A stretch of 64,000 bases of DNA from Chionis minor. Lineage: Eukaryota; Chordata; Aves; Charadriiformes; Chionididae. Below the pieces are notes generated by a model, which saw only the letters and a list, made by a program, of their open reading frames with translations, did no database searches and was not told the DNA's origin. Below, in pieces: positions 40,601 to 52,600 of this stretch. Every line of letters begins with the position of its first letter. Position 1 is the stretch's first letter. The translations under genes were made by a program, and so were the position numbers. The stretch lies in assembly GCA_013398295.1 (NCBI GenBank), contig VZSF01008493.1:1-64000 (forward strand), read 5' to 3'.

Positions 40601-43600
40601 GGCATGGCAGTTTTCTGCCCCATAACGGGACCTTCTCACATGTAACTGGTATAATTCTCATTTTTATTTCGACTTCCTCCTGAATGCCTTGGAAAATCTT
40701 GTGCTGGGGAGTAGAGGATTTGTGACTAAATAGTACAGCAAGGCTAAAAGTCTCAATCCAAGTGACAAATGTCTAAGTTTTCCTTTAAAAATTTTACTTA
40801 TGCTCTTGTCCTGAAGAGCAAGTGGAATATTAAGCCTTCTAGTGAAACAAAACTGATTGTCTTTTACTGACTGGAACTTTATGCATAGTTAAGTACTGCG
40901 GCACAAAATGATCTCTGCTAAAGGTGTAGGAAATGAAGGAAGAGGGTAAAACTATCTAATCAATGTATGTAGTACATCAGATGCTTAAATGACTAATATC
41001 CCCTTTGCTTTAATCTAGAAAGCTCGTGAAGCTAATCAAGAGCTTCAGGTTCAGCTGGATCACGCAGTGCAGCAATCTTTGGACCCTACAAGTAAAGGCA
41101 ATTCTCTCTTTGCTGAGGTACAATTATGCCATGGATCTGAGAATATGCAAAGGAGAGAAGAAATACTTTAAAAAGTTTTATTTCTTATAAGTAGTTTATT
41201 TCTTACCGTAGTATTTCTAAGTAGGTTTGTTCAGCTGATAAGCTTTATTCAATGCAGAAGATAGTATATGAAATATTAAATCGTAGATAAATGCTGTCTT
41301 AAAAACATGCTGAAAATGGCTGGATGTTTGAGTATTTGGGTGGGTGTTTGCTTTCGTTTTTGAGTAAGAGTTCAGCTGCTGTTAAATGCATAGGAAGTCA
41401 TTTTGTCTTCTGACAACACCCAGGGAATGGGTTAAAGTGGTACACAGTTCATGTTTTTTTTTAAAGCTATTTGTTTTGATGCCAGTGGACAAAACTATTC
41501 TACAGCAACACAGAAGCATGTGAAATGTTACTTAATTTTGATACCAGAACAATGAAAGAAATATCTGTTGCATTTTACTGATTGGGGTTCAGCTGCTACA
41601 GCGCTGTCTACTCACTTTTATCTTGGAGGTAATGGCAATAGTGCAAGTTTTCAAGTAGTGTTCCTGGAAAAGCAGTATTTGCAGAACCAACATCAACTGT
41701 TGGGCCACATCTCCTTGTAAAACTCATCATCCAAGTGACAACAAGTGTTATAATTTTCATAGTAATAATTGTTAACAATGTTCTGTAGGTGGAGGACCGT
41801 AGGGCAGAAATGGAACGACAGCTGATCAGTGTGAAAATAAAATATCAGTCACTACAAAAACAGCATGCATTCACTAGAGAACAATTGCAAAGAATGAAGG
41901 TATGACCATTACTGTAATACTCTAGGGTTTCCTTGGGGTCTGATAAGGTAATGCTTTAGTGCACAGGCTAGGGGATTTGATTAGCTTTAAAAATATGATA
42001 CAGTAGTCTGGGGGGAGGGAAATGGGAGAAAAAACAAGTGAGATGTCATTGTGCTATTTGACTTCTGTGGTACATCAGCATCTTTCTATTGCTACTACTT
42101 TATCTTACAGCTCCAAGTTATACTGAAGGCCCCGTGTTTGCTTACTTGGGCAGTAGTTGTCAAATGGATAAGAGTAAACCACAATTCCTGTCAGTCAAAC
42201 TACTATTCAATTTATATTGACAATTGTTTTTTCTTTTCTTGTCTAGTTCTCATACTATGTGAATGTTGAATGTAAAGAAAAGGGCAAGCTTGTACTCTGT
42301 CTTCTGATCACATTGTTTTTTCCCCCCTCTCAGTTGCTTTCGTGTTTTTGTTTGTCCATATTTTTCTTGCTTCTCCCTATCTTCGGAAGAATAAGTCATA
42401 ACTTCTATCATAACTATTTCATTTAGCCTACACTTCCATGGAATAGGAGCCTGTCGGTCAATAGTGTTGAGAACTAGTTAGCACAAGCTGGTTTACAAGA
42501 TAACATAGAGGTGATGCTGCAGAACTGCCAACTGTTTTTGTGTTGGTGTTCTGACTTTCTAACTAAGAGTGGATCTGTCCATTTTGATCAAATACTTGGT
42601 CATGCAGTTTGAGGAGAGTGCTTAAACATCAAGAGTGATTATAATGAGTAACAGTGAAGATGTAGGTTTGTGTCACCTCACTTTTATGGAGAAGTAGGTG
42701 GAAAGTAATTGAAACAACATTGTTAAAGGACAGGAGGAGAGCTACTGATGCAGCAAAGGAATTCTTTTATTAAAATATGACTCTGAGAGCTAAAGGTTGG
42801 AGCGAGAAAAATGATTGAATAGCATCAGTTTCTTCAGAAATTTTCTCCTTGTAATGTGAGGGTAAGTCAGTCATGCTGATTTAACAGTATAAGAAACATT
42901 CCTAATACTGAAGATTTTCACCAAGAACTGAGGCAATTTGGGATCCCTGTTCTACTACTTCATGTTTCTATTTGGAATTTCAACTTGTACTCATTTGTCC
43001 CCGTAAAACTTGCTTTAGTATCAATATTGGAGATAGCCGTTTGTTAGGACAGCTGGTTTGCCTAAGCTGTCATCTAGATCCCTCTGAGGATCCTCTTTGC
43101 GTTGTGTTGTGATATTAAAGCTCAATCTATAGTTAACTGATCTCTTTGTTCAGCAGCACATTCTAACAGTACAGTTAACTCTTGTCACAGCTTTACTTGT
43201 CAGAATGTCTGAATGTGGTACTTATAGGGCTGAAGATCTGACTCCAGAACAGCATATAAGCTTGTGAAAGTTTTACAGTGTCTAGTGTATTTTCCACAGC
43301 CTGCAATATCCCTTCCAGTTTCTTAATGTTTCCATTCTTTTGTTGTACGTAGATGAACAGCAGTTTAATTCTGACAGCATGTGGGCTTTCAAGTGAAAGG
43401 GGAAAAAGTTAGGCGTTTACATGCTTTGGAAATGTGAGGGTAGTTTTAGTCAGCCAGTGGGGGTTAAAATTTTGCCTCCCTCGTGTCCTCTAGAAGTTAT
43501 GAAGATGAGATGATTGAATCTTTCTTTAGCTCTAGCTTGTGTACAGAATCATTAATATCCTTTACTTGACATAAGAGAATCCTCAGGGTAAATGCTCTTC

Positions 43601-46600
43601 TCTCTCTGTTAATCTGTGGTCTTAATTTGTTTCAGTTGATCCTTTCCCTGTGACTTCTCCAAGTGTCCTACAGTGTTACCTTATCCATATTGCCTAGGCG
43701 GCTAGAAATGCTACAGTTATCACTCACACCCTATGAAGTCTTTTTGTTATTGCATTTCATATTTTTTCTGCAATTCTTTAAATGTCTGACCTGTCACTTT
43801 TAACTGAATGTGTTAAGGCCCTCAAATTATGATCTTTTGTTAACAGCATCAGAAAAATCTGCTCTAAATGCGAGACTTTTCTTTGATAAACTTCTCCTTT
43901 TGTAATGACAAAGGGTGTTCCTTTGCTTCAGAGGATATGTTCTGCTGAAGGAGTAGAAGCAGCTGAAATTCTTGGATTAATGTTACAGAAGGCAAACTTA
44001 GTGTTATCTGTACCTCAGAATCGGAACTGTAAAAAAGTTGATGAACTAGAGTGTGTTTCCCCAGCTCGATAGATGAGCCTGGACTGTAGTTTGGTTCTAG
44101 CTGACTTGGTGTTTATGGTTCTAATGTGTAATGTTGTGTGTGTTCATGACAGTATATTTATAAATTCCTTAGTCAATATGGAGAAAGAAATGACACCTCA
44201 GGACTGCTCTGTTCAATAAGTTTTCAGCTGTCCTAAAGATTTTTGGTGTCAACCTATGATGATAACTGTGAAGACTACTGAGTTTAAGCATCCAGTGTGT
44301 TTCTGTATTCAGGAGTAGAAGTACAAGGCTTGAGAACCCTAACGGTTGTGGGTAAGAGACTGAGATTTTTTGTCACTTAACCCAGTATTTGTTACAAAGA
44401 TATTTTTTTCCCTTTTCTCCAGCTGCAGATGGCTACACTGCTACAGATGAAAGGCTCTCAGGCAGAATTTGAGCAGCTGGAACGCTTACAGTCAATGTTA
44501 GAACAAAAGAATGGTGAGATAGAAGATCTTCTTATGAAAGTGAGGCAGCTAGAAAAATTTAAGGTATGTCTGTAGTCTGTAATTAAGTAGAAAAGTCATA
44601 AACAGAAGGTAAAACATGAGAACAAGAAGAATTACAAAAACTTTCTAAAGTCCGTGCTAGGTTTGAAAAGGGATCCAAAGGCTACTCATACCTTTATTTG
44701 ACCATGGTTCCATTTTACAGCTGGGGAACATATACTTTGTTCAGAGAGGCAGAAAATTTTATACCACTCAAGCCCCGGTTTGGAGAAACAGTCTTTTCTG
44801 GGTTCCTTTGTGTAGCATCTTCCTATTTTACATAGTTACCTGTAGTGTTTAAATTGAGTTACTTGATCGAAGTTCACTGAGCTATGACATCTGATTTTTC
44901 TTTTGGAAGACATCACCATTTCACATTTTTTATTGTGTGTACTTAGGCTTTATCACTTTTTAGTCTCTCAGCTACATTAGATTTTTTGGATATTTCTTTC
45001 CTTGATGTGTCTTAACTTTGCAGTTGAAGCATGCTCTTTTCTAGAAAAACTGAATTGCTTAATCATCGTTGTAAAGCCATTTCTTTAGTCCTCTTATGCA
45101 ACTTGATAGCATCTTGTCAGTATTTTGGAAGGTGAGAAATCCGTGACGACACCTGTATGCACTATTGTAATGTTAGCGATGTTTGTGTGTATACACAGTG
45201 AAAAACTGTAGTCTCACTTTCTTACATGCTTGTGGACTCGTTTGGCCCTTTCTTATCACAGCTTTGGAATGTAAACTTAGGTGTATTAGCTTATGCATTA
45301 GGATTATGCTTTCCAGGATAGCATCCTCCAGTCTGCATTTAACCAAGGTGGCATAAAGCTAGGCTTAACCCGTTTTAGCAAACAACTGAGGCAGCTTGAT
45401 TGCTTTGCCAGTTTTGTCACGTATAAGCTTGATCAGTATTTATTTTTGTCTCTATGCCGTAAATGAGTAGTGTCAGGAAATTAAATGATTGATTCAAACA
45501 ACCAGTCAGTGACTTGACAGAAGCCTGTGAGATCTGTGGGACAGTATTAAATCCGAGTACTGCTTGTTCAGCAAAAAATACAAAACCCCCAGAATGGGGC
45601 ATGTTGCTGATGTGTTTTATAGGAAGCTTATTGCATTTATGGCATCTTTACTATGAACCAACTTTCTTATCTAAAAGATGTAGCTGATTTTGAGATTGTT
45701 GGCTGTTGATTAATGTGACTTGTATTCCTTACCTTTGGGGTCCAGCTGCTGAAGCCTAGAAACACAGGCTGAAACAAATTCCTTGTGGGTTAACTAAATG
45801 TCCTGTGTTTACAAGTAAAAAGGTAACTGTTCTGCAATGCTATTTGAAAACCTTCTGGAGTAGAGATAACTTGCTTTTTAATTTACTTTTCTTTCAGTGT
45901 ATGAGAGAGAACTGTCAATTTCAGTGCTATTTGATATTTGTGAGAAAGTACTTGGATTAACTAAGCTCTCTTATATGTTTAAATGCCTCTGTGATGAGGC
46001 TTCTCTATAGAAACGCAAGGAAAATTTCACTTAAGGACTAAGTTAATGTGCTTCTGAAAGGTCATTATTTGACAGCCTGACATTTTTTTTTTTTCTTTTT
46101 CAGGCTTTATATGAGAATATGGAAGAATCCCAAGCTAGTAGTGGCTCAAAAGGGGGAGAGTCTGAAGATGGTTACTATGCCGATTTACTGCAAATGAAAC
46201 TTGACAACTCTAAGTACGTACTTACTGGTCTGAGGCCCAGAATTCAGTTGTAATCTGGTTATCTTCCAGCTACTTGTTCTTATTATCCCCTTATTTTTGT
46301 TACTCTTTGTATGTAGTCTGACTGTTTGTACAAATATGCTTATTGTTTCATTTTCTAATGCTGTGGAAACATTCCATCTTCATTTTAGGACTGAAGGTTG
46401 TTTTGTTTGTCACTTTACTTATCATTCTAGAACACAGCAGAACTATTTTATAGTGTTGTTGCTTTCTTCTAGAAATGTTGTTAGTTCTCCTAGACACAAG
46501 ATAATTGAGAACTTAAATCAAAAAAATTAACCTGTAAGAGAACTGTATGAAGCTTCTTAAAATCTATAGGCTGCGTATATTTATTTCTCCTCTAAAAAAA

Positions 46601-49600
46601 AGTCAGATAGTAACACCTGAAATGTCTTACTGGCCTGGTTAGTTGAGATGTCTTCTTTGGCTAGTGAATTCCATATCTGTTAATTAGAAATTCCATAGTG
46701 TTTGGCCTCATGCACTGTTTTTAAGCCCTCAGATAAAAGTGTTGCACTTCCAACAGTAGGCAATGATTTGCTGGGGGAGTTCCTGAGAAGTCTGTCACCT
46801 CATGGTTGTTGCTATTATGAGAAACCGGCGTGATCCAAGTACCTTAGGATTGCTGAGGTGATTCAGTGCGTATGATGTGGAAGTTAATGGCCTCTAAAAT
46901 AGAGGCAAGGATATGCACTGAGTATTAATATAATTATTTTTGTGTCTGTCGCTTACAGTAACACCTTTGTGTAAAGCTTGTAGTGTCAGTTACAGAAGCA
47001 GTTATATTAATTTATACAGGCTAGAAAAAAACCCAGTGAAATAGTGAATTTGTAGGGAAGGTTTCTCAAACCAGTCACGTCTGCATGTGTGCATTGTTCA
47101 GCATACAGCTTTGTTTTTAGCAAGCATTCTGTCTCTGGTAGCTCAACTCGCTGCTGTGTGTCAAAACTTTCGTTGTATTGGAAGAGGTCTCTCTTTCCTA
47201 CTGGTGTAAAAATACAGATTTTATGTGAAGTCCTTGAATGCAGAATTGGCTTGGTATCTGCTGCTTTACTGGAAAAACAAACAAAACAAAAAACCCAAAA
47301 GAGACCAAGTCTGACTTTTTTTTCTTTTTTTTTTTTCTCCCACCCCAGCAAGGAAACTGAAACCTTGAAAAATGAACTGTCCTTGCAGAGGATGAAAGCC
47401 CTGTATGAGAGCCAAAGGGTTCTGGAAGTTGAAAGGAAACTCTTCACAAATGAGAGGCATTTGCAAGCTTGTCAGAGCGAAAATATGAACTTGCGAGTGA
47501 TGCTGGATGAGCTAAAAATGAAATACGAACCTGAAGGTAAATATTACTTTTCCGTATGGAAAAAAATAAATATCTGGTCTTCTCAACCTTCACAAGTTGA
47601 ATGACATTAAACAGGAAGGCATTGCGTTAGTTCCAGATATAAATTAATGTGTAAATGGATCTTTTTTGATAGTAACCTGGTAAAAAAACCTGCTGAACTG
47701 AAATAGTAAAGCCCTGTCTTGCTCAAGGGCCTTACTTCAGTATGTGTATAACATAGTGCTAGGAGACTGCAGAGTACCAATTCCAGTGCTCGGGGACTTC
47801 ATGGAGTACAGCTAGGTAACATAGCGAAGCAGGTGGGAACAAATTCCCAGGAGGTGCTTTTCATAATAATAGCAGTGTCTCTGTTGATGAGAAGTATCAG
47901 CTTTCTCAACGTAGGCAGCTGATAGAGCTTTGTAATAAGTGCAAAGCATTTAGAGAAAAAACTACTTAGTAGCTCAAGTTAATATGGATTGAGTTTTAAC
48001 AACAGAGACCCACCTGAAAAACAGCGGATAGCTGGGTCTGTGCAGAAATTAAAGAGTGATAGCCTGTGGAGGAAGTGATGGTGAATTGGTTCTGGTACTC
48101 GTCCATACCCAAAGGATTGAATTTTAAAAATCTTAAGTTGTGGAAGCTTACTTAAGCAGCCTCCAGAATGGAAATAAAATCGAGCATATTCATGTAGTTC
48201 AGAGCCTTGGTAAAAAGGTAGAGTGGATGGAGAGAAAGATTTTATCTCTCTTTCAAGTTAACTTCTATTAGTTAACTTCTATTGGGATGCTTAACTTGCT
48301 GATAACAGATTATCTGAAAGGAAATTCTTTAAGGGATGTAGCTTGTATTTTAAGAATTATTTCAAGGTCTGTAATAATGCAAAATGTTCTTTATTAGTTT
48401 CATTATGAATATATTGGTGGACAAGCTAACTCCAGCCTCACTTGTATACAAAAAAAAGTATATTCCTTTTTTCTTAGAATTACTTAAAGGCACTAAAATT
48501 AAAACGAAGAGGGAGAAGATTCCAGTGGATGCTACTTGTGAATACTTGGACAGCAAAAATACTTCAGTAAAAGAAGATGCTCTCACTGAATTGCCAAGTA
48601 AGGAAGAAGCAAAGATGACTTCTAAGAACCTGGAGCAAAGTGATGCTTCTCCAAAAAAACAGGCTCTTGAAGCACCGCCAATAAATACAGCTTTTCAAGC
48701 AATGCAAAAAGCGGTTGAACCTGAAAGAGAAAGAAAGAGAGTTAAAATTAAACATGAGAATCACGAAGCCTTTCCTTCGTATAGCAGAAGCGGAAGCAAT
48801 TCCTTGACTTCAGCTGCCCCCAGGTCAGTGTCAGCTTCTGTCTATGGTCAAGGCAATCAGCACAGACCTGCATCTCTCTTCTTTCGCTGCATGAACTGTG
48901 CTATCCACCTCTTTATCTACTTCCTCGGTGTTGCATGCAGTGTCATTCCTCAGCTCCGGCTGCCTACATTGAACCTCTCAATACCTTTTAAAAAGACTAA
49001 AATGATGACTAATGAAAAAGACTCTTGAAACTGTAACAATCATTGGAATAACTTTCTTGTTACTTGCGGATGTTGAAGGTGTGCGGCTAGTGTGGCAGAT
49101 CGCTCAGTTTGCTCTGACTTCACAAACAGGACTGTTTTCTTGGTCCCTTCAAAGCTGCCGTGCAGCTGTGTTGCAGATGGAAGTAGCGAAGGCAATAGGT
49201 ATCATGCTTCAGTTTCATTCCATACCTCATTGTAGCCCTCATCAACTTTCTGATTGGGCTAAAAGCCTAAAAATTACTTAAGTAATTCTTAAACTGAATC
49301 GGGTTAAACAAAACTTGTGTTGTACAAGATAAGACGCTTAATTATGCTACTCATGTTGTCAGACAACTGACTTCCATAATTTGGATGCATGATAACTAGA
49401 AACCACTAAACTAAGATCAAGTTTTTCCCCTGAACTGAGACTTTAAGTTACTTTTTAATAGATGGTAAAGTAACTTAGCACAGTAATTAGCTCCAACTCT
49501 TTTATCTTGATAAAAGCAATGCAGATTTTTATCTTTTTTTCCCTGTTGATACGTTTGTGTTCTCTTTGTATTGATAAATGTCCTGGTTTGAGGTACCAAC

Positions 49601-52600
49601 CTGTCGTGTGTTTCAGTGGCCAGTCTGGCCCAAACCGTAACAGTAATCTTAGTAAACACATGTTGGAGTGCTTGGGGGGAAGGAAAAAAAAAAAAAGTCA
49701 TAGTGTAGATGTCATGAGCTTACAACTTGGTAAGGTCTGGTCATAAAAATAGTTTATTTTATCTCAAATGACAGCAGCTTCAGAGATGGAGGAAGGCTTA
49801 ACACATGAAAACCTGTATGGCATATGCAAAACTAATGGCATTCAGAAGTAATTAGATTGATGTCTTGACTCTTGGATCAACTCTTCAAGGTTGCATTGGA
49901 TGCCAATTAAGAGGTTTAAAGTGACTACATGGTATGCCATCTGCTGAACAGCCTGGAAAGAATATGGCAGGACTAGGAGTTGAAGTAGTATGTCAAAATA
50001 CGCAGGGGCTGTTGCTGAGGAGGAAAGCTCAGGAAGGTCAACCATAGGTGGTGGAAGTGGAGAGGAAACACTGGATAATTTAGGGATGGTATCGCGTTTT
50101 GACAGCATTCTGTATGTGTAAAGGAACAGATAGCATGTGACTCGGATGTGAAGAGTTTCACTTATTTCCTTGTACTTGTTTTGGAAAGGAAGATATAGTC
50201 TTTGCCAACAGGAAGTTGTTGGAAGGAGTTTGTGAACTGAAAGGGTAAACCTACCAGAGAGAGGGCGAGGGGAGGAAATTATTTTATGAAGTTGATGTTT
50301 GAAAGCAGAGCAAGTGGAACAAGTGGAAGAGGAAGATGAAGTCTTAGGTCAGAGGGAAGGTTTTAATCTTGCACTCGTTGCTGTTGGTTCAAATAAAGAA
50401 ATCATAAGTAGATTTAAAAAATAAGAACCACAAATACAACAACAAAAAGCGGCCATAGAAGTCCATATAAGCTTTTAAGTTTTCTGTGGTGGTATGAACC
50501 TTTAAAAGGCAAATCCAGACAGAAGATTCTGTTTGTGTTTCCAGTTGTGTTAATGAATTACTAAATCCCCAATTACTGGTGTTGGTAAGATAACATTGAG
50601 GATTTACTTAACCCTGACCTAATATGATTGGTGATGAAATAGGAAGTCATGATAAAATCTGAATATTTGAGAGGTTGGGTTTCTGAACACTGAAAGAATC
50701 TCTGGACTGTTCTGTGTGGATATGGCCAAACCCCATGTAGGAATACTGCTAGATGCAAAGGCACTAAAGATATTGGCAACTTGAGTAGGAATGTGGACTT
50801 GCAAATGGAGAGTTTGGGGGATGAACAAGTAATTGGCATGTGCATGGGGGATAATTGTCAGTGTTTTGCCTTCTGTTAAGTAAAACGTGATGCTCTGGCT
50901 GAAAAAGCCATTGTGGTCATTGGGGGTTGTTCTTGTAACAGAGTAGTTTTTGTGCAATAATTAGTCTAGCTCTGTCACTGTTCGTCTGTGAAATGTGACA
51001 GTGAAAAGAGCCACAGTTTTGTCATCGTAGCTTAGGAGGTGACGAAGAAGTGGTCAGAAGTGATTTGTGTGTGACAAATGTCCCTGTTTGAAGAGTTGCT
51101 TGCTAATGTGATTTAGCAAGGTAAAGCTAGATAACTTTCAACTAATAGCACGGGTAGGTATCTGCAAGGGGTGTGTATACTTATAAAAGTTTAAAGCAAG
51201 TAAACACTGGAGTACTTTACTAGGCGATGGTACTGATTAGGCTATGATATGTGAGTGAACATAGTATGTGAGACTAAATATTTAAGTGATTATTACGAAT
51301 TGCTCTTGTAATTCAGGCGATGCAGGGATTATAGGTAGTGATACCTTCCGTTAGGCCAACCAGTCAATAAAAAGAATAGAGAGTGCTGAAATGCTTTTCT
51401 TCACTTCGGAAACAGAAATGGCAAATTCCAGCCTGTGCTGCCCAACTTACTTTGCTTTAGATTTGAGGTTGTTCACTTCAGTTTGATCTCAAGAAGGGCT
51501 TGCGTGCCTAAGAGCTTGTTTGCTCTTTTAAATTCTTAGTTGGATTTCTATGCCAAATCTACCTCATTTGGACTTTGTTCAACCCGGAACAGGAAATGGC
51601 CTATAGCCTTTTGGCTTAGCAGGAGATCTGGATATCTAATATTCTTTGTGGTTTTAGGCATGGCATTCATCTGTAAAGTTGCATCTGATGAGACTAGTTA
51701 AACTTCCTTAAATGGATAAGAGGAACCCACCATTACATCTCATTTTTTGGAGTCTACAAAGTCAAAGCTTTGACTATGACTATATGTCATAGTTTCACAA
51801 GCAATTGTTTTTTAAGTGGAAGTGTTTAACTGTCATCTCTTTCTGATCCATTCATTTCCCTCTGCTAAGACTCCTTGAAATACGACAGTGCTATTAGAAG
51901 GGCTGGTCTGTGAGCTGGCTTAGTACGAGGACTGTGGTGGCTTAACTTTGGCTTGCTGCAAGCCAACTCAATTTTTATTTGGCCTTTTAGTTTCTTTTAG
52001 TTCTTGCTTTGTTCTGTATTTTTATAGGGAATTCTGGTTGGAAAACTTGGCCGCTAGAGTGGTGTTTGTTGTGGCCATGGACAGAGGTTGTTTCAAGGCG
52101 GAAGAGTGGAGGGACAAATGAAGAGCATCTACCATAGGAACAGATGCATAGACGCAAGCTATCCATCCCTAATTACAGCTGCTAGGGAAGCACAGACTGA
52201 ACTGCAGGCTAAACACTAACCAGGAGATGATTAGTACTTTTTCTCTGTCACTGAACAATTAGTTCTTGTTGTAACCACGTAATTTGGCTACTTGCAAGTA
52301 GCAGCACACCTAAAATGGAGGACAGCTAGGGAAAAGCTGACCATGGACAATGGGTAGCTAGCACACTTACAGGGGTGGGCTTACCACAAAGCAAACGGTG
52401 GAGCAACCACGGCTGACCTAGGGGAGATGCACAGTGGAGTGTATTTCTCTTTATTGAGACAGTGCTTGTAGGAAATAATATGCAGACTGCATGCAACGGA
52501 TAAGAAGAGTTTATTTGATCTATTTCTGTGTAAAGATAGACTGGGGTGTGGTCGTGGGGAATCTGTAGTTAAATGTCCCCAAACATTTTTACTACAGCTC

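Noticed and set aside
44255..44285. ATGATGA and CTGA boxes in a SPDL1 intron, suggestive of a C/D snoRNA
   Set aside because: The boxes are only about 20 bases apart with no terminal stem, too short for a C/D snoRNA.
47007..47447. Minus-strand frame of 146 codons
   Set aside because: It is the antisense shadow of SPDL1 coding exon 9 and its pyrimidine tract.
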